Positions 1 through 6,132 of a stretch of 8,383 nucleotides of DNA are shown here, piece by piece. The translations under genes were made by a program, and so were the position numbers. Each line of letters starts with the position of its first letter. Position 1 is the stretch's first letter. Source of the DNA: a bacterium (GTDB lineage: Bacteria > Arandabacterota > Arandabacteria > Arandabacterales > JALGWA01); contig JALGWA010000037.1 of assembly GCA_025774425.1 (NCBI GenBank), positions 1 to 8,383 of the forward strand, written 5' to 3'. The notes below the pieces were generated by a model. The model was given only the letters and a program-made list of their open reading frames with translations, searched no databases and had not been told where the DNA came from.

Positions 1-770
1 CCGAGCTCCGCGTTCAGCCGGGCCGCGGCGGGACCGCGGAGGTCCTCGAGCGTCTCGAGGCGATCCTCGAGCCTTCCGAGCTCGACCTGGGCCTTGACGA
101 CGGCGGCGTAGGGAACCACGCCGGCCTGGAAGCCCCCCCTCGCGACCGCCTCGAGGTCGGATGCCAGGGCCGCGATGCCGCGCGTGATGTCTATGGAGCG
201 ATGAAGGTAGTAGTACTCGTAGTAGGCCTGCTTGACCCGGTGGAACAGGTCGAGCTTCGCGGCCTCATACCTGCGGCGGGCCGCCTCCGACGCCTCGAGC
301 GCCATGTCGCCCCGGCGCATGAGCTTGCCTATCCACGGGAAGGTCTGCACCAGGGCGAACGACTGCTGCTGGGGTCCGACGCGGGTCTCCACCGCCTCGA
401 TATAGTAGGCGTACGTGAAGCGCGGGTCCGGCAGCGACCTCACCTGCGGAATCCTCTCCAGGGCCGCCTTCCACTCGTCGAAGGCGGCCTCCAGCCCGGG
501 GTTGTGCAGGGCGGCGTAGACCAGGTAGTCGGAAAGCGTCGCGCCGTCCGCCAGGTCCGGAGGCCCGGCCGCCGTCGTGTCGGCCGCCTCTCCGGGGTAA
601 GAGGCCGCCTCGACGCGGTAGTAGTCATCGAAAGACGTCCTCTCGCGGCTCGAGGCGCAGCCGAGGAAGGCTGCGACGAGAAGCGCACCGGGCACCAGGC
701 GCCACCGCCCGCCACCGCGGAAAGCGCCGCGACCCCGGCGCGCCTCTGGTATGGCCGCCTTGCTGGTCAC
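1..770 (-). CDS. TolC/CusC-family outer-membrane efflux lipoprotein (partial, 3' end off the window)
   Basis: Outer-membrane channel of a tripartite efflux system; the first 256 codons are seen and the rest runs off the left edge. The start is a GTG at 770-768 overlapping the stop of the upstream gene (GTGA). An arginine-rich n-region and hydrophobic stretch lead to a lipobox, LVAAFLGC, with Cys38 as the likely lipidated residue. Next come family hallmarks: DYLVYAALHNPGLEAAF, then SLPDPRFTYAYYIEAVETR, then a GPQQQSFALVQTFPWIGKL segment typical of CusC/CzcC-like proteins. Long helical stretches follow, and the visible part ends at AAARLNAEL, which matches the conserved 'aaRLNALL' site near the middle of the family. 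By family knowledge it would pair with an RND pump and an adaptor, expected further left. Its position after csoR and a metal-binding protein suggests copper/silver export. Family assignment is firm; the metal substrate is inferred from context. Confidence 0.9.
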   Translation of the reverse strand, partial: MTSKAAIPEARRGRGAFRGGGRWRLVPGALLVAAFLGCASSRERTSFDDYYRVEAASYPGEAADTTAAGPPDLADGATLSDYLVYAALHNPGLEAAFDEWKAALERIPQVRSLPDPRFTYAYYIEAVETRVGPQQQSFALVQTFPWIGKLMRRGDMALEASEAARRRYEAAKLDLFHRVKQAYYEYYYLHRSIDITRGIAALASDLEAVARGGFQAGVVPYAAVVKAQVELGRLEDRLETLEDLRGPAAARLNAEL

Positions 771-1510
771 CGCGCGTGCCCCCCGCAACTTCTGTGGCCC
801 CGCGGCGCGTCCTTCTCGGCGCCCGCGCCCTCGAGCTTCTGCATGTACTTGCCCGGGTCGCTCTCAAATCTGGCGGCGCAACCCGCGCAGCAGAACTTGA
901 CCTCGCGGCCGTCGTGGACGACGGTGACGGGGTCGCCCATCGAGCCCAGCTTCGCCCCCGAGACTATGCACGTATCCATTGGATACGGCTTGGGCGCAGC
1001 CGCCCGCGCCTTCTCGACCTCGGCCATGTACCGCGCCGGGTCCTTCTCGAAGGACTTCACGCAGCCCGCCGAACAGAGGCGGACTAGGTGGTTGTCGTAG
1101 ACATGGTCCACCGGCTCGCCCTTGGAACCCAACTTCCGCCCGGAGACGACACATGTCTCGAGGGGATAGTCCGAGCCCTCGGCGGCGATGATCGCCTCGT
1201 CCATCTTCGCCAGGTAGGCTTCGGGATCCGCCTCGAAGGGCTTCACGCAGCCGGCGCAGCAGAAGCGTATCTCCCGGCCCTCGTAATCGTACACGACCGG
1301 CTCGCCCATCGAGCCCAGCTTCGCCCCCGAGACTATGCATGTCCCGAGGGGGTAGTCGTCCTCGACCGTCTGCTTGGCCCTCTCTTGCGCCGCCGCGTGG
1401 CCGCAGGCCCCAGAGCCCGCGAAGGCCGCACCCGCCGTGAGCGCCACCAGTCCCGCCGCCGCCAGAGCGAGCATCAAAGTTCGTCTTCGTTGCAAGCGTT
1501 CCAACCGCAT
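767..1510 (-). CDS. Exported triple-repeat TRASH/YHS-like heavy-metal-binding protein
   Basis: A 247-residue protein with a clear Sec signal (basic residues 2-10, hydrophobic core about 12-28, likely cut after AFA, residue 31). The mature part is three tandem copies of one unit starting at residues 53, 115 and 176. Each reads YP-x2-TC-(I/V)VSG-x-KLGS-(M/K)-G-(E/D)PV, then a C-x-AGC motif, F-E-x-DP and Y(L/M). The cysteines are C58/C84/C85/C88, C120/C146/C150 and C181/C207/C208/C211. The spacing resembles TRASH and YHS domains, known metal-binding or metal-trafficking modules. Extra Cys/His residues lie just after the signal (ACGHAAA) and at the end (HRSCGGHAR). It sits between csoR and a TolC-type gene, so a periplasmic copper buffer or chaperone feeding an efflux pump is inferred. 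The start is ATG at 1510, with an AGGGAG ribosome site about 7 bases upstream. Domain type is likely; metal identity is not proven. Confidence 0.85.
   Translation of the reverse strand: MRLERLQRRRTLMLALAAAGLVALTAGAAFAGSGACGHAAAQERAKQTVEDDYPLGTCIVSGAKLGSMGEPVVYDYEGREIRFCCAGCVKPFEADPEAYLAKMDEAIIAAEGSDYPLETCVVSGRKLGSKGEPVDHVYDNHLVRLCSAGCVKSFEKDPARYMAEVEKARAAAPKPYPMDTCIVSGAKLGSMGDPVTVVHDGREVKFCCAGCAARFESDPGKYMQKLEGAGAEKDAPRGHRSCGGHAR
833..1354 (-). repeat. Three tandem coding repeats (about 61-62 codons each) of the metal-binding unit
   Basis: The units cover about 1354-1196, 1168-1010 and 985-833 on the minus strand. Copies 1 and 3 share an identical 38-base stretch (1302-1339 and 933-970, exactly 369 bases apart), while copy 2 is diverged there (near 1115-1160). 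Copy 2 also has LCSAGC where copies 1 and 3 have FCCAGC. This pattern points to duplication inside the gene, with copies 1 and 3 either the youngest pair or kept alike by gene conversion. Confidence 0.85.
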
Positions 1511-1643
1511 CGCGTCTCTCCCTTCGTTGACATTCCCGTCACACCCGCGGCTCCCGCCGCCGAACGCAGCCGGAGCCCGCGGGCCCGCCCCGGCGCAAAC
1601 GCAGCCATCCCCACCCGGTCACTTCCGCGCAGCATCACCTCCC
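1511..1643 (-). other. 133-base spacer between csoR and the triple-repeat gene
   Basis: GC-rich spacer with no convincing second promoter or operator. It contains a perfect 10-base palindrome, GCCCGCGGGC (1575-1584), inside GCCGG/CCGGC arms (1569-1573 and 1590-1594). This could fold in the RNA but has no U-run, so it is not a classical terminator. The ribosome site of the next gene (AGGGAG) lies at its left end. Confidence 0.4.
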
Positions 1644-1925
1644 TCACCTCAGGCGAAGGCTGTTGTAGACCCGCATCAGCTCGTCGATCTTGACCTTGAC
1701 CTCGGACTTGTCGGTCGACCGGAACGCCGAAAGCACGCAGGTCTCCATGTGGTTCCTGAGCACCATCGCGGACACCTTGTGAAGCGCGGCCTCCACCGCC
1801 GATATCTGGTTGACGATGTCCATGCAGTATCGACGCTCGCCGATCATCTTCTGTATGCCCGCCACCTGCCCCTCGATCCGCTTGAGCCTCCCGATGGCCT
1901 CTTTCTCCAACTTCTCGTCAATCAA
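1644..1925 (-). CDS. csoR: CsoR-family (DUF156) copper-sensing transcriptional repressor
   Basis: A 93-residue all-helical repressor, normal length for the CsoR/RcnR/FrmR family. The N-terminal GRLKRIEGQVAGIQKMI is the family signature. The Cu(I) ligand triad of CsoR is present: Cys34 (in RRYCMDIV), His59 and Cys63 (NHMETC), with Tyr33 next to Cys34 as in the Mycobacterium protein. This favours copper sensing over the nickel (RcnR) or formaldehyde (FrmR) branches. In the family, apo-CsoR binds the operator and Cu(I) releases it. The start is a TTG at 1925-1923, set by a strong AGGAGG five bases upstream. A matching operator palindrome lies about 35 bases upstream, so autoregulation is likely. 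The following gene starts 133 bases downstream and is probably on the same transcript. Confidence 0.93.
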   Translation of the reverse strand: MIDEKLEKEAIGRLKRIEGQVAGIQKMIGERRYCMDIVNQISAVEAALHKVSAMVLRNHMETCVLSAFRSTDKSEVKVKIDELMRVYNSLRLR

Positions 1926-1930
1926 CTGAT

Positions 1931-1936
1931 CCTCCT
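1931..1936 (-). promoter_or_regulatory. Ribosome binding site that fixes the TTG start of csoR
   Basis: On the minus strand the sequence reads AGGAGG, then five bases, then TTG. This full anti-16S match at ideal spacing is the reason for choosing the rare TTG start. No ATG or GTG with comparable support lies nearby in the frame. Confidence 0.8.
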
Positions 1937-1960
1937 CCCGTCGCGGTACCTGATACTTGG

Positions 1961-1977
1961 ATACCCCATACGGGTAT
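1961..1977. promoter_or_regulatory. Probable CsoR operator (inverted repeat)
   Basis: ATACCC-CATAC-GGGTAT is a perfect 6-base inverted repeat with a 5-base spacer. Known CsoR sites have the same character (TACCC/GGGTA arms around a short GC/AT centre, as at Bacillus copZA). It lies between the csoR start and its predicted promoter, just downstream of the -10 and over the expected transcription start. A bound repressor would block transcription there. Binding by this CsoR is inferred, not shown. Confidence 0.7.
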
Positions 1978-1978
1978 A

Positions 1979-2007
1979 AGGTTACTAGATTACTTACTAT
2001 TTGTCAA
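1979..2007 (-). promoter_or_regulatory. Predicted sigma-70-type promoter of the csoR operon
   Basis: On the minus strand a perfect TTGACA (2007-2002) is followed by a 17-base AT-rich spacer and TAACCT (1984-1979). TAACCT keeps the key T, A and final T of the -10 consensus. The operator palindrome begins one base further downstream. The stretch is a marked AT-rich island in otherwise GC-rich DNA. Confidence 0.55.
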
Positions 2008-2020
2008 GCCAGGCCCGGTA

Positions 2021-2049
2021 TTGACACGCGGCGGCCTTTGGGTCAGATT
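2021..2049 (+). promoter_or_regulatory. Possible promoter of the MATE gene (strong -35, weak -10)
   Basis: A perfect TTGACA lies at 2021-2026. The best -10 at normal spacing is only CAGATT (2044-2049, 17-base spacer) or TCAGAT (16-base spacer), each three of six matches. The site is back to back with the csoR promoter, 13 bases between the two -35 boxes. The start codon follows about 47 bases downstream. Confidence 0.35.
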
Positions 2050-2095
2050 AGGATATGCCGCACAACGCCCTCCGGGCAGCAGGGAGCGCCGCCGT

Positions 2096-3454
2096 ATGAC
2101 CATGGAAAGAAAGCAATTCCCCGAGCATAAGCGGGGCGGCTACGCCGAGGTCTGGTACATCGCCTACCCCGCCGTGCTGACCATGCTCAGCCACACCATC
2201 ATGACCTTCATCGACGCCATGATGGTCGGGCGTCTCGGCCCCACCGAGCTCGCGGCCGTCGGGCTGTCCGGAACTCTCACATGGGGACTCTTCTCCTTCT
2301 TCAACGGGGTGGTCAACGGGGTCAACACCTTCGTCGCCCAGCATTACGGCGGCGGGCGCTTCGGCGACATCGGGAAGGTGACCTGGCAGGGCGTCTACTT
2401 CGCCCTCGTCTCGGGCGCCATACTCATTCTCTTGAGCCGTTACAACGTCGGCCTGATGAGGCTGCTCGGGCCTGCCGAGGACGTCCAGCGCATAGGGGCG
2501 TCCTACCTCGGCATAAGGCTCTGGGGCGGCGTCTTCATCGTCCTCTACATGTGCTTCTCGGCCTTCCTCCGAGGCATCGGCGACACGCGCACGCCGCTCA
2601 AGATAGTCATATTCATAAATGTGCTGAACGTCATCGGCGATTACGGGCTGATCTTCGGTAAGTTCGGCCTGCCGCGGCTGGAGACGGACGGCGCGGCCTA
2701 CGCCACCGTGGGTGCGAGCGCCGTGGGCGCGTTCATCTTCTTCGCCGTGTTTCTCTCCAAGAAGAGCAGCGGCATGTTCTCGACCCGGGCGACCTGGCGG
2801 CCGGTGCCGGCCCTCATGGGCAGGCTCTCGCGCGTCGGACTTCCCATCGGGCTGCAGTGGCTGCTCGACATGGCGAGTTTCATCGTCTTCTCGGCCCTCA
2901 TCGCCAGGATAGGCACGGTCGAGCTCGCCGCGAGCACGGCGGGCCTCAGGCTGATGCATCTCTCGTTCATGCCCGTGTTCGGCGTGTCGATCGCGGCGAC
3001 TACTCTCGTCGGGCAGTATATCGGCTCGGAGGAGATTCCCCATGCCGCGAGGTCGGGCTACACCGCCATCAAGATGAGCATGGCCTACGCGGGGGCCGTC
3101 GCAATCCTGTTCCTCGCCGTCCCCGATCGGCTGGTGATGATGATCAACCAGGACCCCGAGGTCGTCCGCCTGGGCGCGACCATCCTGCGCGTCGCGGCCA
3201 TATTCCTGCTGTTCGACAGCATGGGCATCGCGAGCAACGGCTGCCTGCGCGGCGCCGGTGACACGCGCTGGGCGATGTTCATCGGCGTCGGCTACGCGTG
3301 GTTCATCTTCGTCCCGCTCGCCTATGTCGCAGCCATGACCTTGAAGGGCGGCGCCGTCGGAGCCTGGGTCGGAGCCACGGTGTACATAATCGCGCTCGGG
3401 CTGACCTATTTCCTGAGATTCCGCAACGGCAAGTGGAAGAGCATTAAGATATAG
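2096..3454 (+). CDS. MATE-family multidrug/cation antiporter
   Basis: A 452-residue inner-membrane efflux transporter of the MOP superfamily, typical MATE length with about 12 membrane segments. Members export drugs or other organic compounds in exchange for Na+ or H+. Two homologous halves are visible. The first begins near residue 18 (EVWYIAYPAVLTMLSHTIM) with VGRLGPTELAAVGLS. The second begins at GLPIGLQWLLDMASFIVF with RIGTVELAASTAGL. Each half carries the same loop, RGIGDTR (residues 159-165) and RGAGDTR (385-391), a good sign of the family's internal symmetry. The start is ATG 2096 because AGGGAG lies 9 bases upstream; an in-frame ATG at 2102 and an extended TTG start at 2021 fit less well. 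It is divergent from csoR. Substrate is unknown. It could share a transcript with the glycosyltransferase 63 bases downstream. Confidence 0.92.
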   Translation: MTMERKQFPEHKRGGYAEVWYIAYPAVLTMLSHTIMTFIDAMMVGRLGPTELAAVGLSGTLTWGLFSFFNGVVNGVNTFVAQHYGGGRFGDIGKVTWQGVYFALVSGAILILLSRYNVGLMRLLGPAEDVQRIGASYLGIRLWGGVFIVLYMCFSAFLRGIGDTRTPLKIVIFINVLNVIGDYGLIFGKFGLPRLETDGAAYATVGASAVGAFIFFAVFLSKKSSGMFSTRATWRPVPALMGRLSRVGLPIGLQWLLDMASFIVFSALIARIGTVELAASTAGLRLMHLSFMPVFGVSIAATTLVGQYIGSEEIPHAARSGYTAIKMSMAYAGAVAILFLAVPDRLVMMINQDPEVVRLGATILRVAAIFLLFDSMGIASNGCLRGAGDTRWAMFIGVGYAWFIFVPLAYVAAMTLKGGAVGAWVGATVYIIALGLTYFLRFRNGKWKSIKI

Positions 3455-3491
3455 AACCCGCGGCGCCGATGCCTTAGTATGTCCCGGGGAA

Positions 3492-3506
3492 CGCGCCGGG
3501 GGCGCG
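3492..3506. repeat. GC-only inverted repeat just upstream of the glycosyltransferase start
   Basis: CGCGCC-GGG-GGCGCG is a perfect 6-base-pair GC stem with a 3-base loop. It ends 11 bases before the chosen ATG (3518). No U-run follows, so it is not a standard terminator. It could slow or gate translation start in the transcript between the MATE and glycosyltransferase genes. If the upstream ATG at 3479 is the real start, the repeat is simply coding (residues about 5-10). Confidence 0.45.
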
Positions 3507-3517
3507 CAAGAGAAGCA

Positions 3518-4636
3518 ATGGCCGAACCGTCGAAGTCAAACATCCTCTACGTCGCCCATGACACCGGGCTCATCGGAGGCGCCGAGCGCCAGCTCCTCGA
3601 GCTCTTGAAGGGCCTCGACCGCGACCGCTTCAGTCCCGGTCTCGTCTGCCTGGAGCCGGGGGGGCCGGTCGCGCGCGCCGCCGCGGAGACGGGTGTTCCC
3701 GTGAGCGTGATCGAGCGAAGATGGAGATGGGACCTCGGGGTGATCGGCCGGCTCCGCGGCGTAATCAAGCGGGGCGGCGTGTCCATAGTCCACGCCTACC
3801 TCGGGCTGCCCGGCTTCTTCGGCGCGACGGCGGGCAAGCTCGCGGGGTGCAAGGTCATAACCACCATCAGGATCGCCGGACCCCGCCGGCGCATAAGCGA
3901 CCCGGGCGAGCGGCTGGCGTTCATCATATCCGACCGCATAATCGCCAACTCCCATGCCGGCGTGGACCACTACTTCCGGCGCTGGCCGGGCCGGGGCAAG
4001 ACGCGCATCATATACAACGGCTACGACCCCGCCGATTTCGAGGCCGCCGCCACCAGGTCCAGGGCCGACCTCGGCCTTCCCGAGAGGGGGCTGCTGATCG
4101 GCCACGTCGCCAACCTCACGTATCTCAAGGACTATCCGACCTTCCTCGCCGCGCTCGCCATGGTGTTCGAGAGACACGAGGACGCATGGGGGGTGATAGT
4201 CGGCGACGGCGAGCGCAGGGCGGCCTACGAGGGGCTGGCCCGCGACCTCGGCATCGGCGGCCGGACGCTCTTCCTCGGACATCGCAGGGACGTGCTCGAC
4301 ATCGCGAGGCACTTCGACATCGGCGTGCTGGCCTCGCATCCCGACTACAGCGAGGGGCTGTCCAACAGCATATGCGAGTACATGGGGCTCGGCAAGCCGG
4401 TGGTCGCGACCGCCGTCGGCGGGAACAGGGAGCTCGTGAGACCGGGCGTGACCGGGCTGCTGGCGGCCCCGGGCAACGCCGAGGACCTCGCGGCCAGGAT
4501 ACTCGCCCTCGCCGGCGACGAGGAGATGCGCAGGGACATGGGACGGAGGGGCCGTGAGTTCTTCACGAGGAACCTCAGCCTCGAGGTCATGGTCGCCCGC
4601 ACCGAGAGCGTCTACCGCGAACTCCTGAAGAGGTGA
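3518..4636 (+). CDS. GT4-family (GT-B fold) glycosyltransferase
   Basis: A 372-residue cytoplasmic or membrane-associated enzyme that transfers a sugar from an activated donor, probably to a lipid-linked or glycan acceptor. The N-terminal Rossmann half opens with SNILYVAHDTGLIGGAERQL (residues 7-26), the acceptor-side pattern of GT4 enzymes. The C-terminal donor-binding half has GHVANLTYLKDYPTFL, VGDGER, LFLGHRRDV and the family motif EGLSNSICE (Glu279 and Glu287, the EX7E pair), then GKPVVATAVGGNRELV. Length is normal. The start is ATG 3518, preceded by AGAGAAG; an in-frame ATG at 3479 would add a 13-residue arginine-rich leader with no clear ribosome site. It is followed after two bases by a Wzx-like flippase, so a role in an exported glycan or glycolipid is inferred. 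The sugar and acceptor cannot be told. Confidence 0.92.
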   Translation: MAEPSKSNILYVAHDTGLIGGAERQLLELLKGLDRDRFSPGLVCLEPGGPVARAAAETGVPVSVIERRWRWDLGVIGRLRGVIKRGGVSIVHAYLGLPGFFGATAGKLAGCKVITTIRIAGPRRRISDPGERLAFIISDRIIANSHAGVDHYFRRWPGRGKTRIIYNGYDPADFEAAATRSRADLGLPERGLLIGHVANLTYLKDYPTFLAALAMVFERHEDAWGVIVGDGERRAAYEGLARDLGIGGRTLFLGHRRDVLDIARHFDIGVLASHPDYSEGLSNSICEYMGLGKPVVATAVGGNRELVRPGVTGLLAAPGNAEDLAARILALAGDEEMRRDMGRRGREFFTRNLSLEVMVARTESVYRELLKR

Positions 4637-4638
4637 AG

Positions 4639-6132
4639 GTGGAGAACCGTTCCGAACTCGGGCTCATCGTGAAGAACGCCGGCATGGACGTCTTCGGCCA
4701 GGTCTTCAACACCCTCTTCTCCTTCGCGGCGAGCGTCATAGTGACGCGCACCATCGGGCCGGAACTCTTCGGCAAGTACTCGCTCGCCAACAGCATCTTC
4801 CAGGTGCTTTTCATACTGGCCGTATTCGGCCTCAACCGCGGCGTCGTCCGGCTGACCTCCAAGTACATGGCCCTCGGGGACCCCGCGCGGGCCAAGGGAA
4901 GCATCATCTCCGGCATGGTCCTGACCGGCGCCTTCTCGCTGGCGCTGGCGGCGCTCGCGGCCGCCGCGGCCCCGGTCCTCACGCACAGGTTCTACTCCCA
5001 TGTCGTCGACCTCGACCTCGTGCTCAGGGTCTACGTGATCGGGCTTCCGTTCTTCGCCCTGATGACGATATCGACATCCTACACCCAGGGCCTCAAGACC
5101 CTGAAGCCGACCGTCATCGTCGAGATGGTCCTGAGGCCGGTCGCGAGGCTCGCCCTCATACTCTTGCTGTTCCTCGCCGGCCTGAGGCTGTTCGCCGTCG
5201 TGCTGGGGAGCGTCGGGGCGTTCGCCGTCTGCGCCGTCGTGGCCCTCGTACTCGCCGTCAGGACTTCTCCCTTCGATTTCAGGAAGACGCGCGGGATCGG
5301 GGTCGCCAACGAGCTCTTCTTCTACTCCCTGCCGCTGGTGCTCGCCAATTTCATGAACGTCCTCATCTCCCGGTCCAATGTCATGATCTCGGGCTATTAC
5401 CTCGACCCGGAAACCGTGGGCGTCCTCAGCGCCGCCCTCGTGCTGGCGCCTTTCGTCTCGATCAGCCTGCTGTCGTTCAGCAAGATATTCGCACCGATCA
5501 TCTCGGAGCTGTGGGAGAAGGGCGACCGCCTCGCGCTGATGATCCAGTTCAAGACGGTCTCCAAGTGGGTCTTCACCCTCAGCCTGCCGGTCTTCTGCCT
5601 GTATCTGCTCTTCGCGACGGGCATACTCGGCATATTCGGCGGGGGGTTCATGCGCGGCGCCGCGGCCCTCAAGATACTGGCGGTGGGCCAGATAGTGAAC
5701 GCGGTCGTCGGGCCCATAGGCTTCATATTGACCATGACCGGGCGCCAGAAGATCAACCTCGTCAACTCCGTCTGCCTGGCCGGCTCCAACGTGCTCCTCA
5801 ACATATTGCTGATTCCCAGGTACGGCATGATAGGCGCGGCGCTCGCGACGACCCTGTCCCTGTCCGGCATAAACATACTGCGCGTCGTGGAGATCAAGAT
5901 CCTCTACGGCTTCACGCCCTTCAGGCGCGACCTCGCCAAGCCCGCGGCGGCGGGCGCGGTATCCACGGCCGTCTCCTACCTGCTCAGCAGGCTTCTGGGC
6001 TGGACCGGCGTCGCCGGCACGCTCGCGATGTGCGCCGCTTTCGCAGTGATGTACTTTGTGGTACTTTATGGGCTGGGCCTTAGGGAGGAGCGCGAGATCC
6101 TCAAGGATATGCTGAAGAGGAAGAAACGATGA
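4639..6132 (+). CDS. Wzx-like polysaccharide/lipid-linked oligosaccharide flippase (MOP superfamily)
   Basis: A protein of about 497 residues with roughly 12-14 hydrophobic segments and few charges between them. It resembles the polysaccharide biosynthesis/Wzx (RfbX) branch of MOP exporters, which move lipid-linked sugars across the inner membrane. The N-terminal region (VFGQVFNTLFSFAASVIVTR then TIGPELFGKYSLANSIFQV) and the later FMRGAAALKILAVGQIVNAV and PIGFILTMTGRQKINL are typical. The C-terminal part includes LIPRYGMIGAALATTLSLS. GTG 4639 is chosen because GAAGAGG lies five bases upstream. GTG 4633, two codons earlier and overlapping the previous stop as GTGA, is a close alternative. It lies between a GT4 enzyme and a phosphatase-like enzyme, as expected for a glycan export operon. 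It is distinct from the MATE gene in the window, though from the same superfamily. Confidence 0.88.
   Translation: MENRSELGLIVKNAGMDVFGQVFNTLFSFAASVIVTRTIGPELFGKYSLANSIFQVLFILAVFGLNRGVVRLTSKYMALGDPARAKGSIISGMVLTGAFSLALAALAAAAAPVLTHRFYSHVVDLDLVLRVYVIGLPFFALMTISTSYTQGLKTLKPTVIVEMVLRPVARLALILLLFLAGLRLFAVVLGSVGAFAVCAVVALVLAVRTSPFDFRKTRGIGVANELFFYSLPLVLANFMNVLISRSNVMISGYYLDPETVGVLSAALVLAPFVSISLLSFSKIFAPIISELWEKGDRLALMIQFKTVSKWVFTLSLPVFCLYLLFATGILGIFGGGFMRGAAALKILAVGQIVNAVVGPIGFILTMTGRQKINLVNSVCLAGSNVLLNILLIPRYGMIGAALATTLSLSGINILRVVEIKILYGFTPFRRDLAKPAAAGAVSTAVSYLLSRLLGWTGVAGTLAMCAAFAVMYFVVLYGLGLREEREILKDMLKRKKR

Noticed and set aside
201..1100. A 299-codon open frame on the plus strand
   Set aside because: It spans the opposite strand of two real genes (the TolC-like and triple-repeat genes), crosses their junction, and encodes an Arg/Gly/Leu-rich product with no domain.
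833..1354. The spaced repeats as a CRISPR array or mobile-element repeat
   Set aside because: The repeats stay in one reading frame, have 61-62-codon periods and encode conserved metal-binding motifs, so they are protein-domain repeats.
1474..1635. A 53-codon open frame on the minus strand (MLRGSDRVG...) just after csoR, with GGGAGG before its ATG
   Set aside because: The purine run is only two bases from the ATG, too close for a normal ribosome site. The product is Gly/Ala/Arg-rich as expected by chance, and its end runs into the signal peptide codons of the triple-repeat gene. A leader peptide is not excluded but is unsupported.
2021..2095. A 25-residue N-terminal extension of the MATE protein from a TTG at 2021
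   Set aside because: The TTG is part of the TTGACA promoter-like box, the extension is arginine-rich and unlike MATE N-termini, and the ATG at 2096 has a ribosome site.
2048..3043. A 331-codon open frame on the minus strand opposite the MATE gene
   Set aside because: It is antisense to an unmistakable transporter, and its product is charged and low-complexity (many D, E, R, G, H). It has no family motif and no ribosome site of note.
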